Positions 44,869 to 53,767 of a stretch of DNA of 64,000 nucleotides are shown here, piece by piece. A program made the translations under genes and the position numbers. Origin of the DNA: Schizochytrium sp. TIO01. Taxonomy: Eukaryota > Sar > Bigyra > Thraustochytrida > Thraustochytriidae. A model generated the notes under the pieces. That model had not been told where the DNA came from and did not search any database. It saw nothing but the letters and a program-made list of their open reading frames with translations. The stretch is taken from NCBI GenBank assembly GCA_004764695.1, contig SMSO01000004.1, forward strand, positions 2,197,501 through 2,261,500. The letters run 5' to 3'. Within the stretch, counting starts at the first letter, position 1. Each line of letters begins with the position of its first letter.

Positions 44869-44874
44869 AATAAA
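44869..44874 (+). promoter_or_regulatory. Candidate polyadenylation hexamer, THUMPD3-like gene
   Basis: AATAAA 198 nt after the stop codon. Confidence 0.4.
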
Positions 44875-45055
44875 ACCTCTGAAACATCAGTTTCCTGTTT
44901 TCTATTTTATTTCTAAAGAAGCCGAGGATTGGCCTAATGACATAAACAGGGTGTTGTAATATACAAATCGAATAGCAAGATTTTGGTATGATCTTCGAAC
45001 AAGCTCGTTAGAATTGCAGCACTTAAACTGAGGAAATCTGCTTTGCTATTTGCCT

Positions 45056-45061
45056 TTTATT
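45056..45061 (-). promoter_or_regulatory. Candidate polyadenylation hexamer, dehydrogenase gene
   Basis: AATAAA on the minus strand, 47 nt past the dehydrogenase stop codon. Confidence 0.4.
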
Positions 45062-45107
45062 ACTTTATTGGATTCTTTCTTATTCAACAGAATGTGAATA
45101 AGAACAT

Positions 45108-46160
45108 TTACATAAAGGTGAAAATCTTATCAGCTATGACAGTTGGGAGCTGCGTTAAAAGAAAGTAGAGAGGGACAAAGAATGGCGCATTCATGACGCA
45201 GTCTTCCGGAGCCTTATTATCATTAGCCGTCGCGACAATCTTTTGTGCTACACTCTCGGGACTAAGATAGAAAAGACGATTTGATGTAGTGATTGATTTT
45301 GTTGCATCTGCATGGCGCTTTGCGGATCCTTCCATACCTCGGGTAAACAAATTGTCTGGGTGCTGTTTGACCCAAGTCTGTTCACTGTTGATTGATTGAA
45401 GCACCAAAGGCGTATCAATTGGACCGGGGCAAATGGTATGTATTCTCAGCGGCAAACCAGAAGCACGTGTTTCGCGTCGAAGAGCATCTGAAAAGCCAAT
45501 GAGACCAGCCTTTGTGCTACTGTAGATTCCCTGCCATGGCCAAGCTGTGCGGCCTGCAAGGCTAGCTACATTGATAATAACTCCTGGACGAGGTCCAGTA
45601 ACGAGCTGTTCTACGAGGAGGTGGCATAAACGAATTGGAGCAAGGAGATTTACTTGGGCCTGAAGATTGATCTGCTCCCATGTGCCACCAAGTGAGGGTG
45701 AAGGCAACACAATACCTGCACCGTTCACTAGCACATCAATCCCTTGATAGCCGGAGTCTGCAAGGTCTTGTACAAGGCCCTCTTTGAAGCTTATAAGCGC
45801 ATCGCCATCGGTGATGTCCACGGCAGCCGTATGAATATCGAAGTGGTGGCCGAGTTCTTCGTCAAGGGCGGCAAGTGCAGGTTCGTTGATATCAACGCAG
45901 TACACTCGCCAATGAGCTCTTGCCAGTATGCTCACAACATGGCGACCGACTCCTGAAGCGGCCCCAGTGATGACGGCAGTTTTGCCTTGTCCACTCAGTC
46001 GCAGCGCTGCCTTCTGCCGCCTTGACAAAAAGATTTTGCGCACAAGTGACAGCAACACCCAGACTAACAAAATGCGGAGCTTGAGGCGCCATTGCTCAAT
46101 CCATAAGCCCCAAAATAGGCTCAGAGGTTTCATCACCCTAGAGTTATCGTGTCCGCTCAT
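45108..46160 (-). CDS. Membrane-anchored short-chain dehydrogenase/reductase
   Basis: A 350-residue NAD(P)-dependent oxidoreductase of the classical SDR family. The start was set at ATG 46,160; ATG 46,133 (residue 10) is an alternative, and upstream codons lack an ATG. A hydrophobic segment at about 26-44 is followed by basic residues, suggesting an N-terminal membrane anchor. The C-terminus (335-350) is also hydrophobic. The cofactor loop TGAASGVG is at 65-72, DI at 115-116 is the adenine-contacting position, NGAG at 146-149 replaces the usual NNAG, S190 lies in INVAS, the catalytic pair is Y203-x3-K207, and PGPIDT at 235-240 closes the site. Membrane-anchored SDRs of this kind often act on retinoids, sterols or long-chain lipids, but the substrate cannot be told from this sequence. 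Confidence 0.88.
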   Translation of the reverse strand: MSGHDNSRVMKPLSLFWGLWIEQWRLKLRILLVWVLLSLVRKIFLSRRQKAALRLSGQGKTAVITGAASGVGRHVVSILARAHWRVYCVDINEPALAALDEELGHHFDIHTAAVDITDGDALISFKEGLVQDLADSGYQGIDVLVNGAGIVLPSPSLGGTWEQINLQAQVNLLAPIRLCHLLVEQLVTGPRPGVIINVASLAGRTAWPWQGIYSSTKAGLIGFSDALRRETRASGLPLRIHTICPGPIDTPLVLQSINSEQTWVKQHPDNLFTRGMEGSAKRHADATKSITTSNRLFYLSPESVAQKIVATANDNKAPEDCVMNAPFFVPLYFLLTQLPTVIADKIFTFM

Positions 46161-46845
46161 AACGCAGACGATAAAGAAGATCGAATGAGTCCTTATGCCT
46201 GCTTGATGAAAAGGGTCTGTAGGAGCGCAGACACAGAGAAACAAAGATAATGGAACTATTCTCTCATAAGGTATCAGATACTCACTCCATAGTAGATTAG
46301 CCCCTCAAAAAATAGCAATGTTCAAAGGGCGTCCTTAGATGAGTAGGTAAAGTAGTTATCTTAAAAAGAGGTCCTCCTCGTAGTATCCGATAGACGCTAA
46401 CGCACAAGCACTCTCATTATTTGCAAACAAACAACACGAGACAGGGCAAGGATAAAAATAAAAAGAAGCTTAATTTGGAACAGTAATAGTGGGCAGTGCC
46501 TAATTCGTATAACACAGATTACTGAAGAAAACAACAAAATGAAAAGGTAAGAAATAAATTCATTGATTTTGACATGGACGCGATCAGGTTCGATTTTGGC
46601 TTTGTGATCACAGGTCACGTTTATGCGAATAATTGCATATGCAAGAACGATCAGTATCGTTTGCTTGCTAGCAAACGCAAAACGTTGAATGCCAGAATTA
46701 GATAATGGTGATGTACTAGGAAAGGTAAAGGAGTCAATCAGATCTACTAGAGGCACATACAAATGACAGGATGTGAATTGCTGATCGTCGTGGGGTGTCT
46801 ACCACAGGCAATGATGTTAGCCACGACGAGATAGACAAAAACGAT
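46161..46845. other. Intergenic region between dehydrogenase and sulfite reductase
   Basis: About 685 bp holding the dehydrogenase 5' flank and the sulfite reductase 3' end, both minus strand. An open frame at 46,397-46,762 (minus) lacks an ATG near its start and is rich in hydrophobic residues from AT-rich DNA; it was not called. Confidence 0.6.
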
Positions 46846-49800
46846 TTACCAGTAGATGTGGGAGGTACCAGAGGGAGAGCTGGTGTCGTTGTCCTTGGGG
46901 TCCTCGACCCAGAAGCAGCGACCGTGGTATACGGCCTCCACAACATTCTTGCGGACAACGAAGTCACCGAAGCGCTCACCGTCGAGGCGCTCCTTGGCGT
47001 ACTGCTCGAAGAGCGGGCGGCAAATGTCGAGGATCTCCTCCTCACTGCAGCCGCGCTTGACAAGGCGAGCCAGACGCTCACCAGCACCACCACCTCCAAG
47101 AAGAAGGTGGTAGCGACCGGGAGCGGTACCAATGAGGGCAATCTCAGCCATGTAAGGACGAGCACAGCCGTTAGGGCAACCAGTGACACGGACCACAATC
47201 TCATCGTTGCGGAGACCGCACTCAGTGATGATGTCGTCCATCTTGTCGATGAGAGTGGGCAAGTAACGGGAAGCCTCAGCCATGGCAAGAGCACAGTACG
47301 GGAGGGAAGCACAAGCCATCGAGGACTTACGAAGGCCAGTGAAGCGCTCGTTGGACACGCCGTACTTGGCGAGGATGTCCTCGATAATCTGCTTGTTCTT
47401 GGGGGAGACCTTGCCAATAACAACGTTCTGGGTGGCGGTCAGAGACATCTCTCCGCCAGTGTTGGCCTTGGCAATCTCGTACAAGCAGGTACGGAGCTTG
47501 TAGTCCGGGTCGTCGCGAACGCTTCCGTTCTCCACAAAGAGAGTGTAGTCCCACATGCCATCGTATCCTTGAGCCCAGCCGTACTCGTCAGAGTTGCTGG
47601 TAAAGAAGATGGGGCCGGCCTTGCCAATCTTGAAGCCACAGATCTCCTCAACCTTGGCCTTGAAGACCTCGAGTCCCATGCGCTCGACAGTGTACTTAAG
47701 ACGGGCGTTCTTACGGTTCTCACGCTCACCGTTGTCACGCTGGACCTTGACGACAGCTTCGGCGACAGCGAGGACCTGGTCGGGGCGCACGGAACCGAGA
47801 ACATCGGCAAGACGCGGGTAGGTGGACTCCTGGCCGAAAGTGGTACCCATACCACCACCGACGGTGACAATGATGTCCAAGAGCTTGCCCTTCTTGATGT
47901 TGGCGATGAGACCCAAGCAGTGGGAGAAAACGTCAACAAGGTTGCGCTCGTTGTTGACTGCGAGGGCAATCTTGAACTTACGCGGGAGGTAGGTAGGTCC
48001 GTAAATCTTCTCCTCCATGACGGTACCGGCGACAATCTTCTTGTCAAGCCAGATCTGAGCGTATGAGAGGCCACCAGCCTGGGGGCGGAGGTGAGCCTGA
48101 AGCTTGCGGGAGAGCTCGTTGAACTCAGCGTGACCGGGTGACTTGCGCCAGTTCTGGTCACCAATGACGTTACGGTTGACATCACCACAGGCAGCGAGGG
48201 TATCCATGGCAGCACGGTTGATAGCCTTCATGGTGTCCTTAAGCTCGCCCTTGATGACACCGTGGATCTGGAAAGCCTGACGGGTGGTAACCTTGAGGAT
48301 CTGGTTGCCAGAGTACTTGGTGATGATGTCATCCATGGCAATCCACTGCTCAGAGGTGGCAACACCTCCGGGAAGACCAATACGGATCATGAAAGAGTAA
48401 GCAAGCTCCTGGTGAGCAGAGATGCGAGCCTCACGGAGCTCACGCTGGTCCTGCTGGTACATACCGTGGAACTTGGTGAGCTTGGTATCCTCAGGGAGGA
48501 GCTTACCGGTGGTGGTATCCTTAAGACCTTCGTCGATCATACCCTGCAAGAAGTTGGACTTGAGCTTGATATCATCGTCAACGATCTGCGGTGCACCGCC
48601 GAGATCCTTGGAGGTGTCAATGGTAACCTCGAGGGCATCCCACACAAGGGGCTCCCACTCACCGAGGGCGGTATCGTATCCATCCTCAGCTTGGTCATCA
48701 CCAAGACCGACGGGTGCAAGACGCTGGGCTCCGAGAGAGGCGAGCTTCTCGTCAACCTCGCGTGCGTTGAGGCAGAAGTACTTGGCGGAGTCATCAGTAT
48801 CCTTACCCCAGTAGTGGGAGTCTCCAAGACCGATAACAGCAAACTTGAGGTCCTCAAGGTTGACGTTGCAGCCCTTGAGGGACTCAAAGAAGTGCTTGCT
48901 GTTGGCACACGGCTCACCCTGACCAGCAGTGGCAAGGACGAGGATGAGGTGCTGCTCCTCGACGAGGTCCTCGGGGTTGACGTCATTAGCCTCAAGGCAG
49001 CGAACCTCTCCGCATCCGGAGACCTCAGCCTTCTTGGCGATCTTCTCAGCAACAGAGGCGGCGTTACCACCATCGGAACCGAAGAGCACAAGGAGGTTGA
49101 GGTTCTTGTTGCCTCCAGAGGTGGCAGCATCTGCGAGCTGGTCGAACTGGGCTGCAAGACGACGCTGCTGCGCGGCCTTAAGGAGCTCATCGTGCTGTGC
49201 GGCACGACGGTTCTCGAGAGTGGCCTCAGGGTCAACAACCGGGTTGGTGGGCGCAGCGTTGGAAAGAATACTGAGCTGCTGCTCGCGCTTGAGGAACTCC
49301 TCGATGGACTTGATTAGCTTGGCCGAATCCAGGGAGAATTCCTCGTCACGGTGTGCCGGGTTCCACCTGTACAAAGGCCATGCACCAGAGTCCACGGCGG
49401 CGGCAGCAACCACAGCGGCGTCGGCGGCCTTGCCAGAGTTCTCAGAGGCGAAGTTCTGCTCGAGGGATGCGAGCACGGACTGGGAGGAAGTGGTGGCGAT
49501 GGAGCTTCTGGGCGCATGTGCGAGGATGATAGAGGGGCCAACGTAGGCATCGGCCTCTGCAAGAGCACGAAGGGACTGGGACTGCGAAGCAAGAGCGGAA
49601 ACAGAAGCGACGTAGGCGTTGCCGTAGTTCATGGCGTAGAGGCCAATGTTGCGCTTCTTGGACTGCACGGGCTGGGCAGGCTGTTCCTCAACAGTGGGCG
49701 GCGCTGCGGTCATAGAGGCGGCGACGGAGACTGCACTCTGGTTGAGGTCAGTCTTTGCACTGTCAGCGTTGCTGGCGTCTTCGGAGGCAGAGAGGTCATC

Positions 49801-52131
49801 GTGGTCGAAGATGATGACGTTGACGTCGGCGCCACTCTTGAGGAGGTGGTGGATGCCGTTAGCGGCGAGGTCCTGGGCCCAGTTGTCTCCGGCAACGATC
49901 CACTCGGAGGCCTTGGGGAGAAGGTCGCGGTGCTCGTACACGAAGGTGACATCTGAGTGGCAGTCCTTCTCGGCAGTAAGGAGACCAACAAGGCGCGGGA
50001 TCACGCGGCCACAGCGCACGGCGTTGTCGTTGCTGCCGTGCCACATTCCAAGGGTGGCGAGGAGCTCCTTAGAGCAGAACTGAGCAGCCTTGCGGTCAGA
50101 GAGCATCTGCTTGACATAGTCCACGAGTCTCTTGCGAGCAATGGCGCGGGCAAGAGTGGCTCCGTAGGAGGCCTCGACGGACTCCATGACAGTCGAGGCG
50201 GTGGCGTCGGAGATAAGCAGACGCTCACCAAAGAGCTGCTGCATGAGGTCGCGGTACGGGAGTGTGCTGAGGTCTGTGGTGGCCGGTGCGGCCTTGGACT
50301 GGGTACCAGAGGCGGAGATGGGGGTCAGCGCAACAGGGCAGAGGTCCTGCGGGTAAGGTGTGGAGGTCTCGTCGTCAGCGTCGACGGAGGTCTTCCAGTT
50401 GGCCTTGGAGAGGTCAATCTGCACGAGGGCATCCTTGACGACGTCCGGTTTGAGCTTGGGAAGGAAGGTAGACATAGCCTCCGGCACAGCGACGGTAGCA
50501 ACGCGAGAGATGTGAGTGTAAGTCTGCGCGTAGTCAGCCTTGGCACCGAGGAGGTATACGCCAAGGAGCTGCATGGCCCAGTTGCTCAAAGCAGCGGCGT
50601 CGCCCACGAGCCGCGTGCCGTTGGCAATGAAGAGCTCGGCACCAGAGGCGACAAGCTTGGCGCGGAAGGCAGGTGTGAGCTCACGAGTGACCTCCTCGAT
50701 GGTCTTCCAGGGCGCATTAATAAGCAGCTTGGTGCCCTTCTGGGACTGGTCAAGAACGTCGCAGTTAGGCAAGAGAAGTACGGATGGGTCGTCTACGACA
50801 ATAACATCTGCGTTGCGAATGGTGTACTCAAAGTGCTTGAGCGCGATGGTGCCAAAGCGGAGCTCAGTTCGTGCAACACCAGACTGGGCACTGACTTGCT
50901 CAACAGCCTGGACCTTGAGGCCCATGACGGGTCCAACAACGGCAGCGAGTGCGTTGCGAGCGGCGGCACCGCTCTTACGGAGAGTCCATGTGACAACCTG
51001 GTCGATGAGGGAGGAGACCTCAGCGTAGGGGACAGTCTTCATGGCGGCCTCAACCTCGGCGACAGAGAGGCGTGCCTTGGGCTTGGGGCTGAGGAGGTTG
51101 TCCTCAATTGCGGTCACGAGACCCGGGTGGTATCCGAGAGCAGCGTGGGGCGCAAGGGAGACACTGATGATCTGCGGGGGCGCGTAGTGAGACTCACCAG
51201 CATGAAAGGATGCGGTGACATCCTTAAAGAGCGGGGTGTCGCCGTTCTTGCACTGGTCAACAACGCAGATTCTGCGAGTGGACTCCGGGAGGGCAGCAAG
51301 AAAGTGGGCTGCGGACCACGGGCGCACCACACGCACGCGGAGCACACCGACGCGCTTGCCAGGGAAGCTGACAGCGGCAGATCCGCAGGCAACGACGACG
51401 GCCTCGGCATCAGAGGGGCCAGAGTACTCGAAGAGACCAGCCTCGGAGCCGCAGACACGCTTGATGCCGGCATCAAGGGCGTGTGCAACGGAGGGCAGGC
51501 CCTGAAGGTCGGTGAGGTCGGAGCGGATCTCAGCGAGGTCCTCGACGGAGCGAAGGTCAACGTGGCTGAGGCCGCTGGCAAGACGAGTAGCGTCCCAGAA
51601 GTTAATGACGGGGGCACCCTGGGTCTCAGAGACGATGTGAGCGACAACAGCGAAGTCGTGGACCTCCTGCACAGAGGCAGCGGCAAGAATGGCAAAGCCA
51701 GTCTCGCGCACGGCCATCACATCACTGAGGTCAGCGGACACGCCACCATCCTCGGCGCGGGAAGCGGCAGAGACGTGGAGCACAACGCTGTTGCCGGCGC
51801 CAAGACGATCGGAGCCGATGGTGTAGAGGTTGCCGGCCATCTTGCGAAGCATCTGGCTTCCAGAGGTGACAGCAACACGGCCGCCCTCCTCCTTGAGCTC
51901 GGCAGCGGTGCTGTCAGCACGCTCTACAACGCGGACAGAGGGCACGGCACCGCTGGCGTTAGGCTTGAGAGCCTTCTGCCACGAGGTCAAGACATCCTCG
52001 GCAATACCGGGAGCGCCGGCCACATCGACACCGGCCTGAACGAGGACGGCATCGCTGAGAGCGTACGCAACATGTGCTGCAGCCTCGCCACCGTTCACAA
52101 GAACGCTGGCAACCTTGTCACCGGAGCCCAT
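46846..52131 (-). CDS. Assimilatory sulfite reductase, hemoprotein (beta) subunit, Met5/Ecm17-like
   Basis: A 1,761-residue single-exon protein starting at ATG 52,131. It reduces sulfite to sulfide for cysteine and methionine synthesis. Domain order matches fungal Met5 (about 1,440 residues, so this is longer). Residues 1-560 are PFOR-like, including VLHVSAASRAEDGG and SDVMAVRETGFAILAA. Residues about 690-900 correspond to the PFOR thiamine-diphosphate domain, with VAGDNWAQDLAANGIHHLL and LYAMNYGNAYVASVSALA, but catalytic motifs are degenerate. A low-complexity linker comes next. A flavodoxin domain covers about 1,005-1,165, with LFGSDGGNAASVAEKI and VIGLGDSHYWGKD. The siroheme/4Fe-4S module fills about 1,190-1,761, with ligand cysteines C1607, C1613, C1652 and C1656 in C-x5-C and C-x3-C motifs. 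Codon use is strongly GC-biased. A probable partner subunit begins 11 kb away on the opposite strand. Confidence 0.95.
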   Translation of the reverse strand: MGSGDKVASVLVNGGEAAAHVAYALSDAVLVQAGVDVAGAPGIAEDVLTSWQKALKPNASGAVPSVRVVERADSTAAELKEEGGRVAVTSGSQMLRKMAGNLYTIGSDRLGAGNSVVLHVSAASRAEDGGVSADLSDVMAVRETGFAILAAASVQEVHDFAVVAHIVSETQGAPVINFWDATRLASGLSHVDLRSVEDLAEIRSDLTDLQGLPSVAHALDAGIKRVCGSEAGLFEYSGPSDAEAVVVACGSAAVSFPGKRVGVLRVRVVRPWSAAHFLAALPESTRRICVVDQCKNGDTPLFKDVTASFHAGESHYAPPQIISVSLAPHAALGYHPGLVTAIEDNLLSPKPKARLSVAEVEAAMKTVPYAEVSSLIDQVVTWTLRKSGAAARNALAAVVGPVMGLKVQAVEQVSAQSGVARTELRFGTIALKHFEYTIRNADVIVVDDPSVLLLPNCDVLDQSQKGTKLLINAPWKTIEEVTRELTPAFRAKLVASGAELFIANGTRLVGDAAALSNWAMQLLGVYLLGAKADYAQTYTHISRVATVAVPEAMSTFLPKLKPDVVKDALVQIDLSKANWKTSVDADDETSTPYPQDLCPVALTPISASGTQSKAAPATTDLSTLPYRDLMQQLFGERLLISDATASTVMESVEASYGATLARAIARKRLVDYVKQMLSDRKAAQFCSKELLATLGMWHGSNDNAVRCGRVIPRLVGLLTAEKDCHSDVTFVYEHRDLLPKASEWIVAGDNWAQDLAANGIHHLLKSGADVNVIIFDHDDLSASEDASNADSAKTDLNQSAVSVAASMTAAPPTVEEQPAQPVQSKKRNIGLYAMNYGNAYVASVSALASQSQSLRALAEADAYVGPSIILAHAPRSSIATTSSQSVLASLEQNFASENSGKAADAAVVAAAAVDSGAWPLYRWNPAHRDEEFSLDSAKLIKSIEEFLKREQQLSILSNAAPTNPVVDPEATLENRRAAQHDELLKAAQQRRLAAQFDQLADAATSGGNKNLNLLVLFGSDGGNAASVAEKIAKKAEVSGCGEVRCLEANDVNPEDLVEEQHLILVLATAGQGEPCANSKHFFESLKGCNVNLEDLKFAVIGLGDSHYWGKDTDDSAKYFCLNAREVDEKLASLGAQRLAPVGLGDDQAEDGYDTALGEWEPLVWDALEVTIDTSKDLGGAPQIVDDDIKLKSNFLQGMIDEGLKDTTTGKLLPEDTKLTKFHGMYQQDQRELREARISAHQELAYSFMIRIGLPGGVATSEQWIAMDDIITKYSGNQILKVTTRQAFQIHGVIKGELKDTMKAINRAAMDTLAACGDVNRNVIGDQNWRKSPGHAEFNELSRKLQAHLRPQAGGLSYAQIWLDKKIVAGTVMEEKIYGPTYLPRKFKIALAVNNERNLVDVFSHCLGLIANIKKGKLLDIIVTVGGGMGTTFGQESTYPRLADVLGSVRPDQVLAVAEAVVKVQRDNGERENRKNARLKYTVERMGLEVFKAKVEEICGFKIGKAGPIFFTSNSDEYGWAQGYDGMWDYTLFVENGSVRDDPDYKLRTCLYEIAKANTGGEMSLTATQNVVIGKVSPKNKQIIEDILAKYGVSNERFTGLRKSSMACASLPYCALAMAEASRYLPTLIDKMDDIITECGLRNDEIVVRVTGCPNGCARPYMAEIALIGTAPGRYHLLLGGGGAGERLARLVKRGCSEEEILDICRPLFEQYAKERLDGERFGDFVVRKNVVEAVYHGRCFWVEDPKDNDTSSPSGTSHIYW

Positions 52132-52300
52132 TATGAATGGATTAGCGGACTTTGACTGACTGACTGACTGACTGACGGAGTGAGAGTCTTGAGCTTGCTT
52201 CTTTGTTTAAGAGCAAGGTCAAGAGCGCAAGATCAATCTACAGAAGTAAGATCGATCCACAGCGAAATACTCCACCGGCAAAGTAAAATATGTGACAGAC
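52132..52300 (-). promoter_or_regulatory. Sulfite reductase 5' flank with (GACT)n repeat
   Basis: The sequence just upstream of the ATG carries a six-unit GACT repeat at 52,153-52,176, only 22 nt from the start codon, probably within the 5' UTR. No defined promoter element was recognised. Confidence 0.4.
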
Positions 52301-52770
52301 GGAGTGGAAATAAACAAACTCGGGGCAGTGGCTGCGAGCGACGCGGCCTGCCTTCCTGCCTGTGCTGGCAAGATCGAACGACCGCTTCGCCTGCGAAGGG
52401 AGCGGGCGCTGCGACGGCTTTTGAGAAGTCCTCGCCGGAGCACGACGCCACGGACGAGGTAGTGGTAGAGGTGGATGGAGTTGCGGGTTTGGCGTCTTCA
52501 CGATCGCCACCGCCGCAGATTCATCGCCTCTTTTGCAAAGTGCAAAAGCTCTACTGTACCTTGTTTTATTCCCATTCACGCAAGTCAACTAAATATCTAT
52601 TCTCTACTGTACGCGTCCTATACTCTACTTTGCTGCTTTCCAGCTAACAAGTAGACAGTGTGATTGAGAAGAAAATTGCTTTCTTTTACAGTCACTAAGA
52701 ACATCTCCAAAAATACTTACTCCTCTGTCTTTGATTTAATAAAATAAAAAATAAAAAAGGGAAGAAAAAA

Positions 52771-52797
52771 AGAAAAGAAAAGAAAAGAAAAGAAAAG
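52771..52797. repeat. (AAAAG)n repeat
   Basis: About five AAAAG units. The same five-base unit recurs at 62,678-62,729. Confidence 0.85.
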
Positions 52798-53356
52798 TTA
52801 AATAAAGACTGCTTTCGCTTTGATATATATCTTCACAGTGCCAAGGTACTCCCGCGAGGCCTACAGTACCCACTAGCAGCGTCGCTATTCATAATAATTT
52901 TGAAACAGCATTAAAACCAATGCTAAAGCTCAACAAATCAAACAACTTGCACTTCACCAGAGCAATCGGTCGATCGATCAATCGATGGACAAACTGTGTG
53001 GTTGACCACCGACGTATCGCAGAGCTACGGCTGCTACTGCGATACCTCGGCCGGCGGTGCTTTGCGGCTCCTGACCAGGCTGCACAATCGTCACGGCCAC
53101 AACTATTTCGATCAAAGCCATCAACCCGAACAAAGAAATGAGGAAATGAGCGAAGGCCATTTAAAAAAGCAGTGCGCGCAACACATTCTCAACCATAGTC
53201 ACAGTCATAGCACATCTGCTAGGAGCTCTTTCTTCCCATAGTAAAGGTGCCAGGCGAGTCTACTTCTACCGTTTATCCTAAGTGCCCACTCCCCCTTTCT
53301 TTTCCCCTCTCATCCCCTCACAGGAAATGAATGCCTCAGCAAAATAGACTTGCAAT

Positions 53357-53470
53357 CTCCCAGGAGGGGCTCTCCTATCGTAAACGTTAGGACTCGCTTA
53401 AGGCGAGCGGGACCCTTGCCCACTGTCCGAGGGCGCGGCATCATCGTCACTGATGTGCCGCGGAGCCATC
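53357..53470. other. Cluster of four short stem-loops, candidate structured RNA
   Basis: Within about 110 bp, complementary arms occur in series: AGGAG/CTCCT (about 53,362-53,375), CTCGC-TTAAG-GCGAG (53,393-53,407), GCCC/GGGC (about 53,418-53,434), and CGCGGCATCA/TGATGTGCCGCG (53,434-53,462, with a two-base bulge). The local sequence is more GC-rich than its surroundings. It matches no snRNA, SRP, RNase P, tRNA or 5S consensus that could be recalled. Strand is undetermined and covariation cannot be judged from one sequence. Confidence 0.3.
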
Positions 53471-53735
53471 GTCATCCAGAGATCGCAAGCCAAAGCGCAG
53501 GCAAAGCGCAGGCAAAGCTGTGCGGAGGCGGCCCGAAGGCAGGGTTGGGCCCACGAGTTCGCACGGAAGCTCGAGGCGGTGGCCCCTCGCGGCGCTTCAG
53601 TGCGGTCTGCTGCACGATTGGCAGCGGCGAGCGAGCGAAGCCATCCAATCTTTCTGGCTTTTGAAAGTTTTTTTCTTCTTTTTCTTTTCTTTTTGCGAGT
53701 TCGACTTCAAAAACTTGATTTTAATTAATTGTTTG

Positions 53736-53736
<1 letters not shown>

Positions 53737-53766
<30 letters not shown>

Positions 53767-53767
53767 C
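53737..53767. repeat. (CTT)n repeat
   Basis: About ten CTT units, pyrimidine on the + strand. Confidence 0.9.

Larger units (their letters stand above)
44672..45107. other. Convergent intergenic region (THUMPD3-like and dehydrogenase 3' ends)
   Basis: A 436-bp, AT-rich interval between two gene ends. AATAAA for the + strand gene is at 44,869-44,874. The reverse-strand equivalent for the dehydrogenase is at 45,056-45,061, 47 nt past its stop. Nothing else was seen. Confidence 0.65.

Noticed and set aside
49957-52155. 732-codon open frame on the + strand opposite the sulfite reductase, and similar long frames at 46,795-48,066 and 48,262-49,317
   Set aside because: They mirror the codon bias of the true gene, have no recognisable domains, and are Gly/Val/Glu/Leu-rich as expected from the reverse complement of GC3-biased codons.
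52978-53160. 60-codon minus-strand frame beginning with a hydrophobic segment
   Set aside because: It has an ATG and a plausible membrane helix, but is too short, has no homologue that could be recalled, and has no supporting context.
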